DNA of 64,000 nt, from NCBI RefSeq assembly GCF_032854445.1, contig NC_088304.1, forward strand, positions 32,976,810 to 33,040,809, read 5' to 3'. Position numbers and translations under genes: made by a program. How positions within the stretch are numbered: the first letter of the stretch is position 1; every line of letters starts with the position of its first letter. The notes below the pieces were generated by a model. That model was given only the letters and a program-made list of their open reading frames with translations. It did not search any database and was not told where the DNA came from. Shown piece after piece: positions 12,884-26,213 of this stretch. This stretch comes from Liolophura sinensis. Its lineage: Eukaryota; Mollusca; Polyplacophora; Chitonida; Chitonidae.

Positions 12884-12889
12884 TTTATT
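12884..12889 (-). terminator. Possible polyadenylation signal of CBP-B
   Basis: Minus-strand AATAAA about 260 nt after the CBP-B stop codon. It is a short motif in AT-rich DNA. Confidence 0.3.
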
Positions 12890-13148
12890 GCGAACATTCC
12901 GCAGACTACGCTGCGTCATCAAGCCAGCTGGAATTATTCCGGGAGCAACATATCTCTCGAAAGAATCTCTGGGGCAAACAAACAAACAGTCGCCCTGTGT
13001 ATTTGCCAAGCTCGCCGATTCTGCCCTATCTGTACAAACTCTCTAAAGTCATGCAGCCACAGAGACATATGTCCGTCATATAACACACAGCGTCCTCAGC
13101 GGCCGGACGTTTGTCCTCGGCAATGACACATACGATGTATGTACGTGC

Positions 13149-13381
13149 TTAAAATCCTTCGGGCTTCACCGGAGCATATCGGGTGGGCTGGGGCAGGGGT
13201 TGAGGGATCTCTGGCCAGTCTGTGGGTTTCCATACGGGCACCGTAGGTGGGGACTGTGTTCTTTGTTCCCACCGCGGTGGGATACTCTTGGATTTAGTGC
13301 CCATTCCACCCACCGTACCGCACGGCTTCTCCGTCAGATACGGCCAATCGCAAGAGTCCTTCATGATATTGTACACCAGAC
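13149..13381 (-). CDS. CBP-B terminal exon with Pro-rich tail
   Basis: The acceptor CTGCTTTTCAG joins in phase (G+GT) to the upstream exon. The exon encodes LVYNIMKDSCDWPY and KPCG, closing the CBM14 domain. A Pro/Trp/Lys-rich extension of about 55 residues (for example IPQPLPQPTRYAPVKP) and a stop follow. CBP-A stops four residues after its last cysteine, so the tail is specific to this paralogue. Confidence 0.8.
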
Positions 13382-15598
13382 CTGAAAAGCAGCAATTACG
13401 TAACATGATATACAAGTAAGAAAAGGAAACGCTAGTTATTTCTTCTCATCTTGATTTGATAAGTATGGAGGCCGGATGGGGACATTACGCCCCGGGTCTT
13501 GTGACCCGAGGACGGAACCATTCGCGCACAATGTGCACGTTGCAGGATTTAAAAAAAAAAACCAAAAAACCCACATCTATGTTGATTATAATTACAAGCT
13601 TTTGCAGCACTTTTCTTCAACATAAGCTGTCACAGTTGTTAAAATCACACTATATCCTGCACAAATTTGTTGCATGTATTACGATTCCTAATTTCATTGA
13701 TTGCAGCTGTACCATGACAGCTTTATGCCCTCAACCTGTATTGACATAGGAGTACGACATAAAACACCAATCAAATAAATAAATATATGTACTGACATAG
13801 TACACGGTAAAAATGTATCTATCTATGCTTGGGGTTTAAGGTCGTACTTAGCAATTTTTCAGTCATATTACGACTAGGAGACTTCATTGAGGTTAGTTTA
13901 TTTAAATTAGCATTATTCTGTAAACAAACTAGGTAACATAGACAGGCTTAGCTTGAAGCGAGACATTCCCAGAATTGATGTGCCAACTGAACAGGACGAT
14001 CTGCCGGCTTATTAGGGCGATAGAAGTGGTGTGCAAACGTCACCGTGTAGGACCCTTCTGCGGGCAGTCTGTCCCCAAAGAGACGGACAGAAGTCATTCT
14101 TAACCCGGCTCAGGGTCGGAAATATGCGGGCTAAGGCTGATAAAATGTTTGCTTCTTTGAGTAAATATTGACTGACCGTCCTGTATGAGTGGCTAAGAAG
14201 GGGGTGGGGAGGTAGGGTTGGGGTGAGTACTGCATCCCTGGCCTTGAAAACAATTCCACAAATCAGAAGTTGTCCAAGGGATCGTCTGACAGGTAAATAT
14301 TTCGAGACCTCTATAAATTTTTCCAATAAACCCAGATTTTGCATCATGGATATCGAGATTTTGGAATCAGCGTACATGGATTGTTAATGGAATAGAAATT
14401 GGCTTCCAAAGCTATGAATTCCGCATTTGGAAAAATTTAACTGTTGAACGCCATGTTGCTGGGATGGGAGTAGGGGAGAGACAACGGGGGGTGGGGTGGT
14501 AGCATACAGGCAAAGGTGGGGCGGGCTAAACCTGAGTTTTTTTCTCATTCGTAACATTTCTATATCATTTTCTAGGATTGTTTTCCTTAAATTCAAGAGC
14601 AAAGATCTGCCCATCATGGATGTGATTTAATGCCTATATGGACCCAAATGTGTACACATATGCACTATTATATATTGTAGTTTGTGCCAGCATGTCGTTG
14701 CGCTGTTACGTGTTCTTTGTACCGTTGTACGCCTCTATCCATCTGCAACCTATATGTACACCTGTATAAAATTCATGTACACACAATTTTACGATGCATA
14801 TAAAAAACACATGCAGTCGTACGAAATGGTACAACTATACACAACACGTAGCAGTACAACGGTACAACCAACATATATATAACAAAACGTAGCAGTGCAA
14901 CGGTACAAGCAATACCTACAACAACACGCGCAGTCCAACGATACAAACAATACCTACAATAACACGATGCACTCCAACGCTACAAGCAATGCCTACAGCA
15001 ACACGTAGCAGTCCAACGATACAAACAATACCTACAATAACACGAAGCATTGCAACGCTACAAGCAACACGTAGCAGTACAACGCTGCAAGCAATATATA
15101 CAACAACCCGTAGCAATACTATGGTACATGCAATGCATACAACAACACGCAGCAGTACATCTGTACATGCAATATGTACAACCCGTAGAAGTACAACATT
15201 GCACTGTTACGTATGACTGGATATCTTGCTCAGGTATGCTACATTATTTGGTACACCCTGTATTTACCATCTGTGTACCACATATCCATGCACCTGACGT
15301 ATGGAAGTTCGTCTGTAAATTGCCAAAAGTCGATGGTTTACTCTGACTTGTTCGGTTCTTCCATCCATAAAACTGGTCACTATCGGATGAAAGCGATTTT
15401 GTGATGAGTATGGACGTTAAACAACAACCAATCAATGAATGAATCCACACACCTGGCTGACACCTGGTCTCCCCGTAGTACCCCCCACGGTGACATGTGT
15501 AGTAGTAGCGACACCTCTTCTCCAGAATCGGATACCTGCCGTCCTCTATCCCCGTACAGTTCCGGGCTTTCCCGCACGGCGGCTGGACCTTCTCTGGA
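13149..15598 (-). CDS. CBP-B: CBM14 chitin-binding protein, 5' part not found
   Basis: Exons 15453-15598 and 13149-13381 encode the last cysteine of one CBM14 domain (QPPCG) and a complete second domain: RNC, RCRYYYTC, TRCQPG, then LVYNIMKDSCDW and KPCG. A Pro-rich tail of about 55 residues follows and ends at a TAA. The TYTC/YYYTC core and the CDW motif are those of CBP-A. The exon that should carry cysteines 1-5 of domain 1 and the signal peptide was not recognised between 15.6 and 32 kb. The gene may therefore be truncated, or that exon may be divergent. Function (extracellular chitin binding, for example in a cuticle, mucus or shell matrix) is inferred from the family. An AATAAA on the minus strand lies at 12884-12889. 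Confidence 0.7.
13747..13787 (+). mobile_element. SINE family 1, tail fragment
   Basis: Only 'aggagtacgacataaaacac' and the 'caaataaataaata' tail remain. Confidence 0.7.
14845..15200. repeat. About 39-bp minisatellite in CBP-B intron
   Basis: Imperfect repeats with the core 'aacacgtagcagt.caacg.tacaa' lie between the two CBP-B exons. They generate overlapping Thr/Ile-rich frames with no gene character. Confidence 0.8.
15453..15598 (-). CDS. CBP-B exon: CBM14 domain 2, first part
   Basis: The acceptor is TTGTCTTTCCAG and the donor CCAG|GTGTGTGG. One leading nucleotide and one trailing nucleotide give the same 2/1 phase pattern as CBP-A exon 33635-33786. Conserved motifs are PPCG, DGRYP and CRYYYTCHRGG. 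Confidence 0.8.
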
Positions 15599-15639
15599 CT
15601 GGAAAGACAAAGTATACAGGTACCGGTCAATTTGGATTT

Positions 15640-17639
15640 AACACAGGTGAACCGATCGGTCTCAAACCAGGGAGATCACAGGTTCGAATCCTGTTATCTC
15701 TAGTTCTACTGCGGCTTTCGGTCATGAGGTTTGCCAAGTACCTGTCCAACGGAGTATATCGGTTCCATAAGCCTCTGAAGATTTGAAACGTCTTGTGAAC
15801 AGAGTTTCCTAGCAAAATAAATAAATAAATATGTGAATAAATAATAAAACGTTATCAGAATTTTAATAATCAGTGAAACTCAAGTAAGAACTAAAGTTTC
15901 TCTTTTTATTTTCTTTCTTTTACTTTTCTGCATTTCCATATTTCCCTTCTTTTCGTTTTTATTTACTCATTGGAGGTTTTGTCGTTTTTTTCCGTCTGGA
16001 CAGTTTAAGCGATAATCCTTTCCTCTCCAGTTTTCTTACAACCAGAGACAATGGCTTTAATACTCCAAACATATCACAGACCCTTCTATACACGTGACGC
16101 ATAGCACAAGTGAAACTGAACCCCAAAATGGGTGAAGATCGTTCAAAATGGGACATAGAGCTTTGCGGTGGCATGGAGCATTACGTGACCGGTATTCTCA
16201 CACACCTCCTATGAGCAAAAATAAAGGTGTTACTAAACTCAAAACCACATATTCCTGATGGACGTTGAATAAGCTATACAAGAAACCAATGCACGTTTTG
16301 GCCACACATGCATGGTTTGTGCACAGCCATACATACATGTGTTACTCTGTATCGGTGCCAATTTCTGAACGCCTATATCCACGTCCAGCGATTAACATTA
16401 AAGCATCAACGAAAAAAACAAATATATTTATTGAATTTCACCCTCCACGTGGCTGTTCTTATGCCCAACAAATTTTACAAATCGACACGGTTTGCGTCGG
16501 TAAATATCCCACTGTTCTTATGGTGTCAGGACAAAATCTGTCGTATTTTATCTTGCAAGGGTTTATGGCAAATTCCCTCTCCGAATCAAAGGTTAAATGG
16601 ATAAACCAGCGTATCAAGCTGGTCAACGGATACCGTTAGAGATTTCACAAGGTTCAAGGAGTGTAGGAGTTATATTAAAACTCAGTCGATATGAGCTAGA
16701 AGATAGTTTATGAGCAAATCTTCCCAGAAACCTTAGTTAATGCCACCTTGGACAGCACCCAGTTCCACGGGACTCGCATCTCCGCCAAGAATCTCAAGTG
16801 TGACGTGAAATCACGAGACATTTCACATATCTCAGAGCTGCGAAAACAATTAGCTGTTGCTGTCACGTGTCATGGACAAGAATCAGCCTGTCTTCCTCTT
16901 CTATATAAGACACTTCTACATATAGGCATATTCCATAACAGTTACACACGTTTATAGCTTACACAACAGGTTTAACAGCTGTTTATACCACACTGTGTTT
17001 TGTGAAGGATGATCGGACTGCACTCAGCAACTGATGTTTGCTGTTCCGATTGTCTAACTTTTGTAGAATCTGACACCGGACGGTTTAAGCTTATGGGTGT
17101 AATTTGTAATGTAAAGTCTTAGATACGGCTTTGAAGCCTGTGATACCCTAACCTGGATTTTGTCTTAAATTTGATGGATCCTCGCTGGTTCAATGACCAT
17201 GTGTTACGCGCCTTTGAATTGCGTCCAAGATTTGCCTACGAACTGAAAATTACTGGGAACTGAATGGACAATTCTGTGCTTTACTTGACTTCCAGTTAAA
17301 ATATATTCGAATTTTTCTATGATCTGGGCATGACAGAAAGCTTTCCCCCGTGCTACCCATACCCTTGGTTGTTATCAAGGTGACAATATGTTAAGATTTC
17401 ACTTCAAGCAGCAACAATTAAAAAAATGGTATAATATTTCACAATATACCATTATCAGCTCTCAGGAACTACACAGCCACGTCGAGTTAAAGTGTTCATT
17501 GTTTCTGGACAATCATTCTACTTTATACTAAAATCTTTGTAACCAAAAATTCATACTTACTAATGCAAACCGTACATGTAGATTTTTGCATAATAATGGT
17601 CATACTTATCTATAACAAGCATAGCCTATTTCATGAAAT
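15640..17639. other. Upstream of CBP-B, missing first exon not found
   Basis: The frame at 16265-16639 (124 codons, plus) and its overlaps have no recognisable domain. No CBM14 domain-1 exon was seen. Confidence 0.45.
16903..16910 (+). promoter_or_regulatory. Candidate TATA box
   Basis: 'ctatataaga' in a T/C-rich context. No downstream gene was seen. Weak. Confidence 0.15.
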
Positions 17640-18960
17640 TAACCATACCTAACGACCTAGCGTTTCTCATATAATCTTTCTTAACGGTCACAAAACCTAG
17701 TTTCTCGTGTAATGCTAATCATACTTACCAATCAAAAAACCTAGTTTCTCATATAGGGATAATCATTCTTAACGATCACAAACCTAGTTTCTTATGTAAG
17801 GATAATCGTACTTAAAGAACACAAAAACTAATTTCCAGAATAATCGCACTTGACGATCACAAAACCTGGTTTCTCATGTAAGGAGAATCGTACTGAACGA
17901 TCATAAAACCTAGTGTCTCATGTAAGGACAATCGTACCTAACCATCACAATCCTAGTTTTCATGTAAAGACGATTGTACTTAACGATCATAAAACCTAGT
18001 TTCTCATGTAAGGATAATTGTACTGAACAATCACAACACCTAGTTTCTCATGTAAGGATACCCGTACTTAACGATCACAAAACCTAACCCATCACAAATC
18101 TAGTTTCTCATATAAGATAATCGTACATAACAATCAGAAAACCTAGTTTCTCATAATAAGGATAATCATACTTAACCCTCACAAAACCTAGTTTCTCGTA
18201 TAAGGACAATCGCACTTCACGATCACAACACCTAATTCTTCATGTAAGGGCAATCTTACTAAACGATCACAAAACCTAGTTCTCATTTAAGAATAATCGT
18301 TCTTAACGATCACAAAACCTAGTTTCTCATATAATGAGAATCATAATTAACGATCACAACACCTAGTATCTCATATAATGATAATCATACTAAACGACCA
18401 AAAACCTAGTTTCTCACATAAGGATAATCATAATTAACGATCGCAAACCTAGTTTCTCATATAATGATAATCATACTTAACGATCACAAACCTAGTTTCT
18501 CATATAAGGATAATCATACTAAACGACCAAAAACCTAGTTTCTCACATAAGGATAATCATAATTAACGATCGCAAACCTAGTTTCTCATATAATGATAAT
18601 CATACTTAACGATCACAAAACCTAGTTTCTCATATAAGGATAATCATAATTAACGATCGCAAACCTAGTTTCTAATATAATGATAATCAAAATTAACGAT
18701 CGCAAACCTAGTTTCTCATATAATGACAAGCTGACATAACGATCACAAATCTAGTATCTCATATAATGATAATCATACTTAACGATCACAACACCTAGTT
18801 TCTCATATAAGGATAAAACATAATTAACGATCGCAAACCTAGTTTCTCATATAATGATAATCATACTTAACAATTACAAAAACCTAGTTTCTCATATAAA
18901 GATATTCATAATTAATGATAGCAAACCTAGTTTCTCATATAATGATAATCATACTTAAAG
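17640..18960. repeat. 43-bp AT-rich satellite, first block
   Basis: About 30 copies of a 43-bp unit containing 'aacctagtttctca' and 'gataatcatactta'. Copies at the left edge are shorter and diverged, and they become more regular to the right. The short ORFs here are by-products. Confidence 0.92.
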
Positions 18961-19389
18961 GAGAAGAAAACATAAAAACGATGCCAAAATCAGATAAAAG
19001 AGCGTCTAAACTTATTTGCAAATATGGTCTTTAATATTTTTTTGGATTTTTTTTTGCAGAGAAAAGGGTATTTGAAAATATTTTTGAACATATTGAACAT
19101 ATTTGAATTTATTTATGAACATATTTAAAAATATAAATATGATCCAAATTAAGGGGTAATACGTGTGTCAGCTGAAAAGAACAAATTTTGGTGCAAAAAT
19201 ATTTATTAAACCTTTGTTGCATCCTCATTTATGACATTATTAAACAAAGACTATAAATACCAAAAGGTGGTCCCAACAGACAACCATGCAAAAATTATTT
19301 TCAAGTGTCTTTTGCTCCTCAAGGGAAAATCCGAAAAGACCACATTTAAGAATAACTCTTTCATCTGAACTTTATGTCATTTCTATGTT

Positions 19390-21118
19390 TTCTTCACCTG
19401 TAATGATCACAAATATAGTTTCTCATGTAAGGACCATCGTACTTACGATGAAACCTAGTTTCTCATCTAAAGGCAATAGTACTTAACGATCACAAAACCT
19501 AACCATCACAAATCTAGTTTCTCAGATAATGATTATCATACTTAACGATCACAAATCTAGTTTCTCATGCAAAGGTAATCATATTATCTATAATACACAT
19601 CATATAATCACAAACCTAGTTTCTCATATAACGACAAGCTCACATAACGATCACAAATCTAGTTTCTTATATATGGATAATCATACCTGACGATCACAAA
19701 CCCAGCTTCTCATATAATGATAATCATACTTAATGATCACAAAACCTAGTTTCTATTATAATGATAATCACACTCAATGGTCATATAATGATAATGATAA
19801 TCATATTTGACGATCGCAAATCTAGTTTCTCATACAAAGATAATCATATTATCTATAATATATATCATATATCATATAATCACAAACCTAGTTTCTCATA
19901 TAATGATAATCATACTTAACGTTCACAAATCTAGTTTCTCAGACAAAGATAATCATATTATCTATAATATATATCATATATCATATAATCACAAAACCTA
20001 GTCTCTCACATAATGTTTCTCATTAGTTTCTCATCTAAGGATAATCATACTTAACGATCACAAACCTAGTTTCTCATATAATGATAATCATACTTAACGA
20101 TCACAAACCTAGTTTCTCATCTAAGGATAATCATACTAAACGATCACAAAACCTAGTTTCTCATCTAAGGATAATCATACTTAACAATCACAAACCTAGT
20201 TTCTCACATAATGATAATCATACTTAACGATCACGAACCTAATTTCTCACATAATGATAATCATACTTAACGATCACAAACCTGGTTTCTCATCTAAGGA
20301 TAATCATACTTAACGATTACAAACCTAGTTTCTCACATGATGATAATCATACTTAACGATCACAAACCTAGTTTCTCATCTAAGGATAATCATACTTAAC
20401 AATCACAAACCTAATTTCTCACATAATGATAATCATACTTAACGATCACAAACCTAGTTTCTCACATAATGATAATCATACTTAACGATCACAAACCTAG
20501 TTTCTCACATAATGATAATCATACTTAACGATCACAAACCTAGTTTCTCATCTAAGGATAATCATACTTAACGATCACAAACCTAGTTTCTCACATAATG
20601 ATAATCATACTTAACGATCACAAACCTAATTTCTCACATAATGATAATCATACTTAACGATCACAAACCTGGTTTCTCATCTAAGGATAATCATACTTAA
20701 CGATTACAAACCTAGTTTCTCACATGATGATAATCATACTTAACGATCACAAACCTAGTTTCTCATCTAAGGATAATCATACTTAACAATCACAAACCTA
20801 ATTTCTCACATAATGATAATCATACTTAACGATCACAAACCTAGTTTCTCACATAATGATAATCATACTTAACGATCACAAACCTAGTTTCTCACATAAT
20901 GATAATCATACTTAACGATCACAAACCTAGTTTCTCATCTAAGGATAATCATACTTAACGATCACAAACCTAGTTTCTCACATAATGATAATCATACTTA
21001 ACGATCACAAACCTAGTTTCTAATCTAAGGATAATCATACTTAACGATCACAAACCTAGTTTCTCACATAATGATAATCACACGCAATGATCATATAATG
21101 ATAATGATAATCATATTT
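19390..21118. repeat. 43-bp satellite, second block with 387-bp higher-order period
   Basis: The same unit resumes after a 430-bp AT-rich gap. From about 20230 the copies alternate 'cataatg' and 'tctaagg' variants in a fixed order. The block starting at 20281 recurs at 20668, nine units (387 bp) later, with essentially identical variant order. Confidence 0.92.
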
Positions 21119-22427
21119 GAATCTTAAAAAAACTAACTGATAGATGTGTATGGCAGTTTTAATGAGTGTATGTTGATGTCATAGGCAAGACAGAATTTTA
21201 GGCATCCTAGACAAGTGACCTCCGGTAAAATGCATTTTTCTTTACCTGATTCTGCTTAAGCCATAGTGCTATAGGGACGTGTAACTTTCTGCTATTTATG
21301 CACTTACATGAAGCGTTCGAATAGAACCTAACTGAGGTAAATTAACATGAGGCCATATTTCACCGGTTAGGTGTGTCCATTTGTCAGATATCACACGATC
21401 GTCGCTGCTCTGGTCTTACTCTCTGTGCTCTGTGTCTTTATGATAATAATTTTTTATATTTACATACCAGAAATAATGCAAGTCTGTTACTGATATTAAC
21501 CACATAATGATGTTTCGTTCTATTCACGGAACACCATTTGTTAAAAATATGTAAGCTATACTCACTAATCACAGACCATGATTTGTTTATTGACGACTAG
21601 ATCGAGCGGGCATGGAAGATGACGGTAGGTTTCATTGTCACATCTGTAAAACTCTCGACAACTTTTAATGTACAGGCCGTCTTGTACGTTGTCGCATGAG
21701 ATCTTGTCTTCCGCATACACATGACCTTGAAAGGAAAAGACAGAAGAATAACCACAAAATTCAAAACTGAATAAATGAAGGAGTCAATCCGTGGCCAGAG
21801 GCAAGTGGGAGGGGGTGGGGTGAGGGGTTGGTGAATTTGGTGGTTGGAGGGGGGGGAGGTCACCACCTGCAAACTTTAGAATAATATAAAGCGACGTTGG
21901 CTTGTTGAAATTTTTTTCACACTGTTAAAAATATGAGTTGTTTTCAACTCTTTGATTTTCGTTCCTAAAGGACATTGATCTTTGCCATTCATGTTTTTTC
22001 CTTAATATTCAGTAGTTATTCAAGCAATGTCAAAAACATGCCAAATACTGTATAATAATATTTGAATAGCATGACACTTGGATTTAAATTTCTCACTTCT
22101 AAAGGTCAATATTTTTCACTCCACTTAACAGTATATGTATCGTATTCGTACTTCATTGTGTAATCTATTGCACTGTTTCAGGTTGAAAATAAGCAGATCT
22201 GGATGTGGCAGCTAAGAATGTGTTTTCAAACAAGAATCATCGAGATGTAGAATAGACCTACTGACCTCTGGTCCATGAACTCTGTTACTTTAGTAACAAT
22301 CGAAATCAAAGACACCCCGGTCTTTGATGCAGTGAGCATAAGTAACATCGCTATGAGTTTAAATGAGTTGTGTTTAAAAGAACGCCCGAGTAGGCTGTTA
22401 TACGAGTGCTTAGCCCAGCGAGCCAAA

Positions 22428-22574
22428 CTAAATATACTCAAGATTAACCTCTTTCAATATGGCGTCACACACAGAATTTGAACAGACATCTTCTTCTAGG
22501 CTTTGTTTTAGAGTCATTAATCCACCTGATATCAAAAGTAGCAGGAAAACACCAAATGCAAATAATTCCTTCAT
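22428..22574 (-). CDS. Hypothetical small secreted peptide or first exon
   Basis: A minus-strand ATG opens a 48-codon frame with a convincing signal peptide (MKELFAFGVFLLLLISGG) and a short acidic part with two cysteines (EEDVCSNSVCDAI), ending in TAG. A GTTAAT just before the end could be a splice donor, making this exon 1 of a longer gene. No homology was recognised and the frame may be chance. Confidence 0.25.
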   Translation of the reverse strand: MKELFAFGVFLLLLISGGLMTLKQSLEEDVCSNSVCDAILKEVNLEYI

Positions 22575-22955
22575 TTTCCAGAGTGTAAGAAGTGATTTTC
22601 CCCGTCGCTTGATTATGGCCACCGGTAATTGAGGACCTCTGGCTGGGAACGTTGGTTTTTGTTCTAAGCACCGAAAGACTTGTTTAAACAACACAAATAT
22701 ATTTGTCGAAGCCATCAGCGGCATGTTGACAAAGTTTCCCAAAATGGCCGTAATTTTCGGCACGTTCGCCGGATGTGGAGGTGTCGTCTGCTGGTGTCCT
22801 GACCTTGCGCGTGACTGCCGCGTGGCGGAAAGAAACTTATGAAGAAATTTGGATGGGGGTAAAATGGCACATTGTTTGTGACAACTTTGGGGACAATGCA
22901 TGCAACAGTTATCATGGGGATCTGCCTTACTAACTGTTTTCTTCCATTTTCTAGC

Positions 22956-23064
22956 GTTTATTGAGAAGCGGTTTAACTACACGAGATTGACCCTCGCACT
23001 GGTCATCTGCTTCGTGATGTTTCCAATCTTTCGCGGTTGCTTCTTTATTTCTGATTATTCCTGA
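22956..23064 (+). CDS. Possible plus-strand terminal exon with a hydrophobic segment
   Basis: A good acceptor (CTTCCATTTTCTAG) is followed by 35 open codons encoding a basic start (FIEKRFNYTR) and a hydrophobic stretch (LALVICFVMFPIF), then TGA. No partner exons were found, so this is only a candidate. Confidence 0.15.
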
Positions 23065-24019
23065 GAAATTCCACTATTTTTCCAGTATTTGGCGAAGGTC
23101 AAGGGCTGTTTCTGGTCAATGAACTCTATTGCCTTTTAGTGCTGAACCTTTCCAAATAGACAACTGGCAACTAGCATTGGTATGACAAGAAGTAAATCCC
23201 TTTTCTTTTAGTCGAGAACATTATTCAGCCAACTTTCATTTCAGGGGCTTTCATTTAGTAACAGTCGGACTAAATCCTATACGGATTTGTTTCGCATTCA
23301 AGGCAATAGAGACGTAACCTTGCCAAGTTGATACATACCACCGCTTTAGAATATTTATACCACCGTCTCTTAGAAATTCTATAATCGTGCTCGGAGGCTA
23401 CAATCTGTACAACGTTTAAAACGTACATCGTGCATTGATTTGTTTAGTTCAGGGGCAACGTCACATTCAACAAAATTTTGGTTCTCCAACGACAGTGTCT
23501 CTTTGCATTAGACCTAACCAGTTATGGCATATTTGTGGTGCTCCCTCACTGATAAACCATGACGAAGACACCAGTCACCACACCAAATCAAGTCTCCCAA
23601 TGCATGCATACTAGTTCTTGACCAAATCGCACATGCTGAACACCCCTGCAATTAGAGCGCATGGCACACGCGTATCTGGGATCAGCACAATTGCTTGCCG
23701 GTTATCAAAACGGATCGATGTACAGTTGCTATGTAGTTCCAATACCTTCGAATCTATTTCGTAACAGTTCTTATCATAAATGTCTTTTTAGTGTGACTGT
23801 AAGGCTGGACCTTAATTAGTAGAATGTCATGTATTTCCGACGATTCAAGAAGAAGTATCCGGTTGTACCGAACAATGTACATCGGATAATATGTATCAGA
23901 GTCAGTAGAATGGAGTTCAGAATCAGCATAGCCCACTCAGATACAATACAATGGGGTGAAGCGCAATGCGATTTTGTGTACCAATCAGTGACACTAAAAA
24001 TACAGGTCAAGTTAGGGAA

Positions 24020-25600
24020 GTTACAACTGAGACTGCGCAATTCAGCACAGTGCAGTACTCATACACTGGTGCAGAATACAGTCTGGACAAAAGACTCAAC
24101 ACAGGACCGTGCAATTCCACACAGTTCAGTACTCGCGCGCTGATATACAATACAGTCTGGATCTGAGGACCAACTGAGACTGTGCAATTCAGCACAGTGC
24201 CAGTACTCATACACTGGTGCAGAATACAGTCCGGACAAAAGACTCAACAAAGACTGTGCAATTCCACACAGTTCAGTACTCGCACGCTGATGTACAATAC
24301 AGTCTGGATCTGAGGACCAACTGAGACTGTGCAATTCAGCACAGTGCAGTACTCATACACTGGTGCAGAATACAGTCCGGACAAAAGACTCAACAAAGAC
24401 TGTGCAATTCCACACAGTTCAGTACTCGCACGCTGATGTACAATACAGTCTGGATCTGAGGACCAACTGAGACTGTGCAATTCACGCCACAGTGCAGTAC
24501 TCATACACTGGTGCAGAATACAGTCTGGACAAAAGGACTCAACAAAAACTGTGCAATTCCACACAGTTCAGTACTCGCACGCTGATGTACAATACAGTCT
24601 GGATCTGAGGACCAACTGAGACTGTGCAATTCAGTACAGTGCAGTACTCATACACTGGTGCAGAATACAGTCTGGACAAAAGACTCAACACAGACTGTGC
24701 AATTCACACAGTTCAGTACTCGCACGCTGGTATACAATACAGTCTGGATCTGCGGACCAACTGAGACTGTGCAATTCAGCACAGTGCAGTACTCATACAC
24801 TGGTGCAGAATACAGTCTGGACAAAAGACTCAACAAAGAGTGTGCAATTCCACACAGTTCAGTACTCCGCACGCTGGTATACAATACAGTCTGGATCTGT
24901 GGACCAACTGAGACTGTGCAATTCAGCACAGTGCAGTACTCACACACTGGTGCAGAATACAGTCTGGACAAAAGACTCAACACAGACTGTGCAATTCCAT
25001 ACAGTTCAGTACTCGCACGCTGATATACAATACAGTCTGGATCTGAGGACCAACTGAGACTGTGCAATTCAGCACAGTGCAGTACTCACACACTGGTGCA
25101 GAATACAGTCTGGACAAAAGACTCAACACAGACCGTGCAATTCCATACAGTTCAGTACTCGCACGCTGATGTACAATACAGTCTGGATCTGAGGACCAAC
25201 TGAGACTGTGCAATTCAGTACAGTGCAGTACTCATACACTGGTGCAGAATACAGTCTGGACAAAAGACTCAACAAAGACTGTGCAATTCCACACAGTTCA
25301 GTACTCGCACGCTGGTATACAATACAGTCTGGATCTGAGGACCAACTGAGACTGTGCAATTCAGCACAGTGCAGTACTCGAATGCTGACGTACCATAGAG
25401 TCTGGATCTGTGGACCAACAGAGAATGTGCTATTCAGTACGGTGCAATATATACTCACACGCTGATGTACAATAGAGTCTAGAACTGTGGAGACTGTGCA
25501 ATTCAGCGCAGTGCAGTACCTCGCACGTTGATGTACACTACAGACTTGATCTGAGGACCAACAGAGACTGCAATTTAGCACAGTTCAGTTAATACTGGTA
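24020..25600. repeat. 145-bp dimeric satellite
   Basis: About 10 copies of a unit of about 145 bp made of two related halves of about 73 bp. Both halves start 'actgtgcaattc', share 'cagtactc' and 'aatacagtctgga', and differ in between. The last copies (25380-25600) are diverged. Open frames on both strands here are by-products of the repeat. Confidence 0.93.
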
Positions 25601-25635
25601 TACATGTATATGTCATATTTAACAACAGTCATCTG

Positions 25636-25925
25636 TTGTGCGTGCATGTACTACGCCCTCTTAAGTGTTGCAGGGCAAGTCCATCCTGACAAAGTGCTGC
25701 CTCCACACCCACACTTTTCTGACACTCGGGCCAACCAGTCCTATTTCCTTGCTTTATAACCTTTCCGTGCTGAGGTCCAAGCCACGCAGGAACAAGTACC
25801 AAGTCTTTGGGATGTCCCGACACGGGTTTGATTGCAGGTTTTCCCGACTTCGGTAATACTCGTACGCTGCGGTACACTGCGGATCGACGCTTTGTCATTC
25901 GGTACAGCACTGGTTCGACTCTCTA
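25636..25925 (-). mobile_element. SINE family 3, diverged
   Basis: Shares the order 'caaagtgctgcctcca', 'tatttccttgctttataacc', 'ggaacaagtaccaagtcttt' and 'gggtttgattgcaggt' with the 61690 copy. Confidence 0.65.
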
Positions 25926-25942
25926 CTGTGCCACTTTGGTTG

Positions 25943-26213
25943 GTTTATTTATTTATTTGGTTGGTGTTTTTTACGCCGTACTCACTTAATATTTTACTTA
26001 TACTTCGGCGGCGAGCATTATGGTGGCTGGAAACCGGACAAAGCCCGGGGGAACTCTACGACAATCCGCATGTTGCAGACAGACCTTTCCACGTATAGCC
26101 AGAGAGGATGCCAGCATCAGCTGGACTTTGACTCACAGCGACCGCATTGGTGGGAGGCCCCTGGGCAATTGTGCCGCGCTGACGCGCTAACCTCTCGTCC
26201 ACGGAGGACCCGC
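25943..26213 (-). mobile_element. SINE family 1, full length
   Basis: Complete tail, body and tRNA-like head ('cgcgctaacctctcgtccacg'), diverged. Confidence 0.88.

Larger units (their letters stand above)
21120..24019. other. Between the two satellites
   Basis: Non-repetitive sequence holding the two weak exon candidates at 22428-22574 and 22956-23064. Confidence 0.4.

Noticed and set aside
14012-14617. Minus-strand ORFs of 121 and 77 codons in the CBP-B intron
   Set aside because: No recognisable domain, no splice logic with the CBP-B exons, and low-complexity parts.
17640-21118. CRISPR-like regular spacing of a repeated motif
   Set aside because: The whole 43-bp unit is repeated with no unique spacers. 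It is a eukaryotic satellite and the window has clear spliced animal genes.
23829-25581. Many ORFs of 70-150 codons on both strands
   Set aside because: By-products of the 145-bp satellite, repeated in several frames with no family resemblance.
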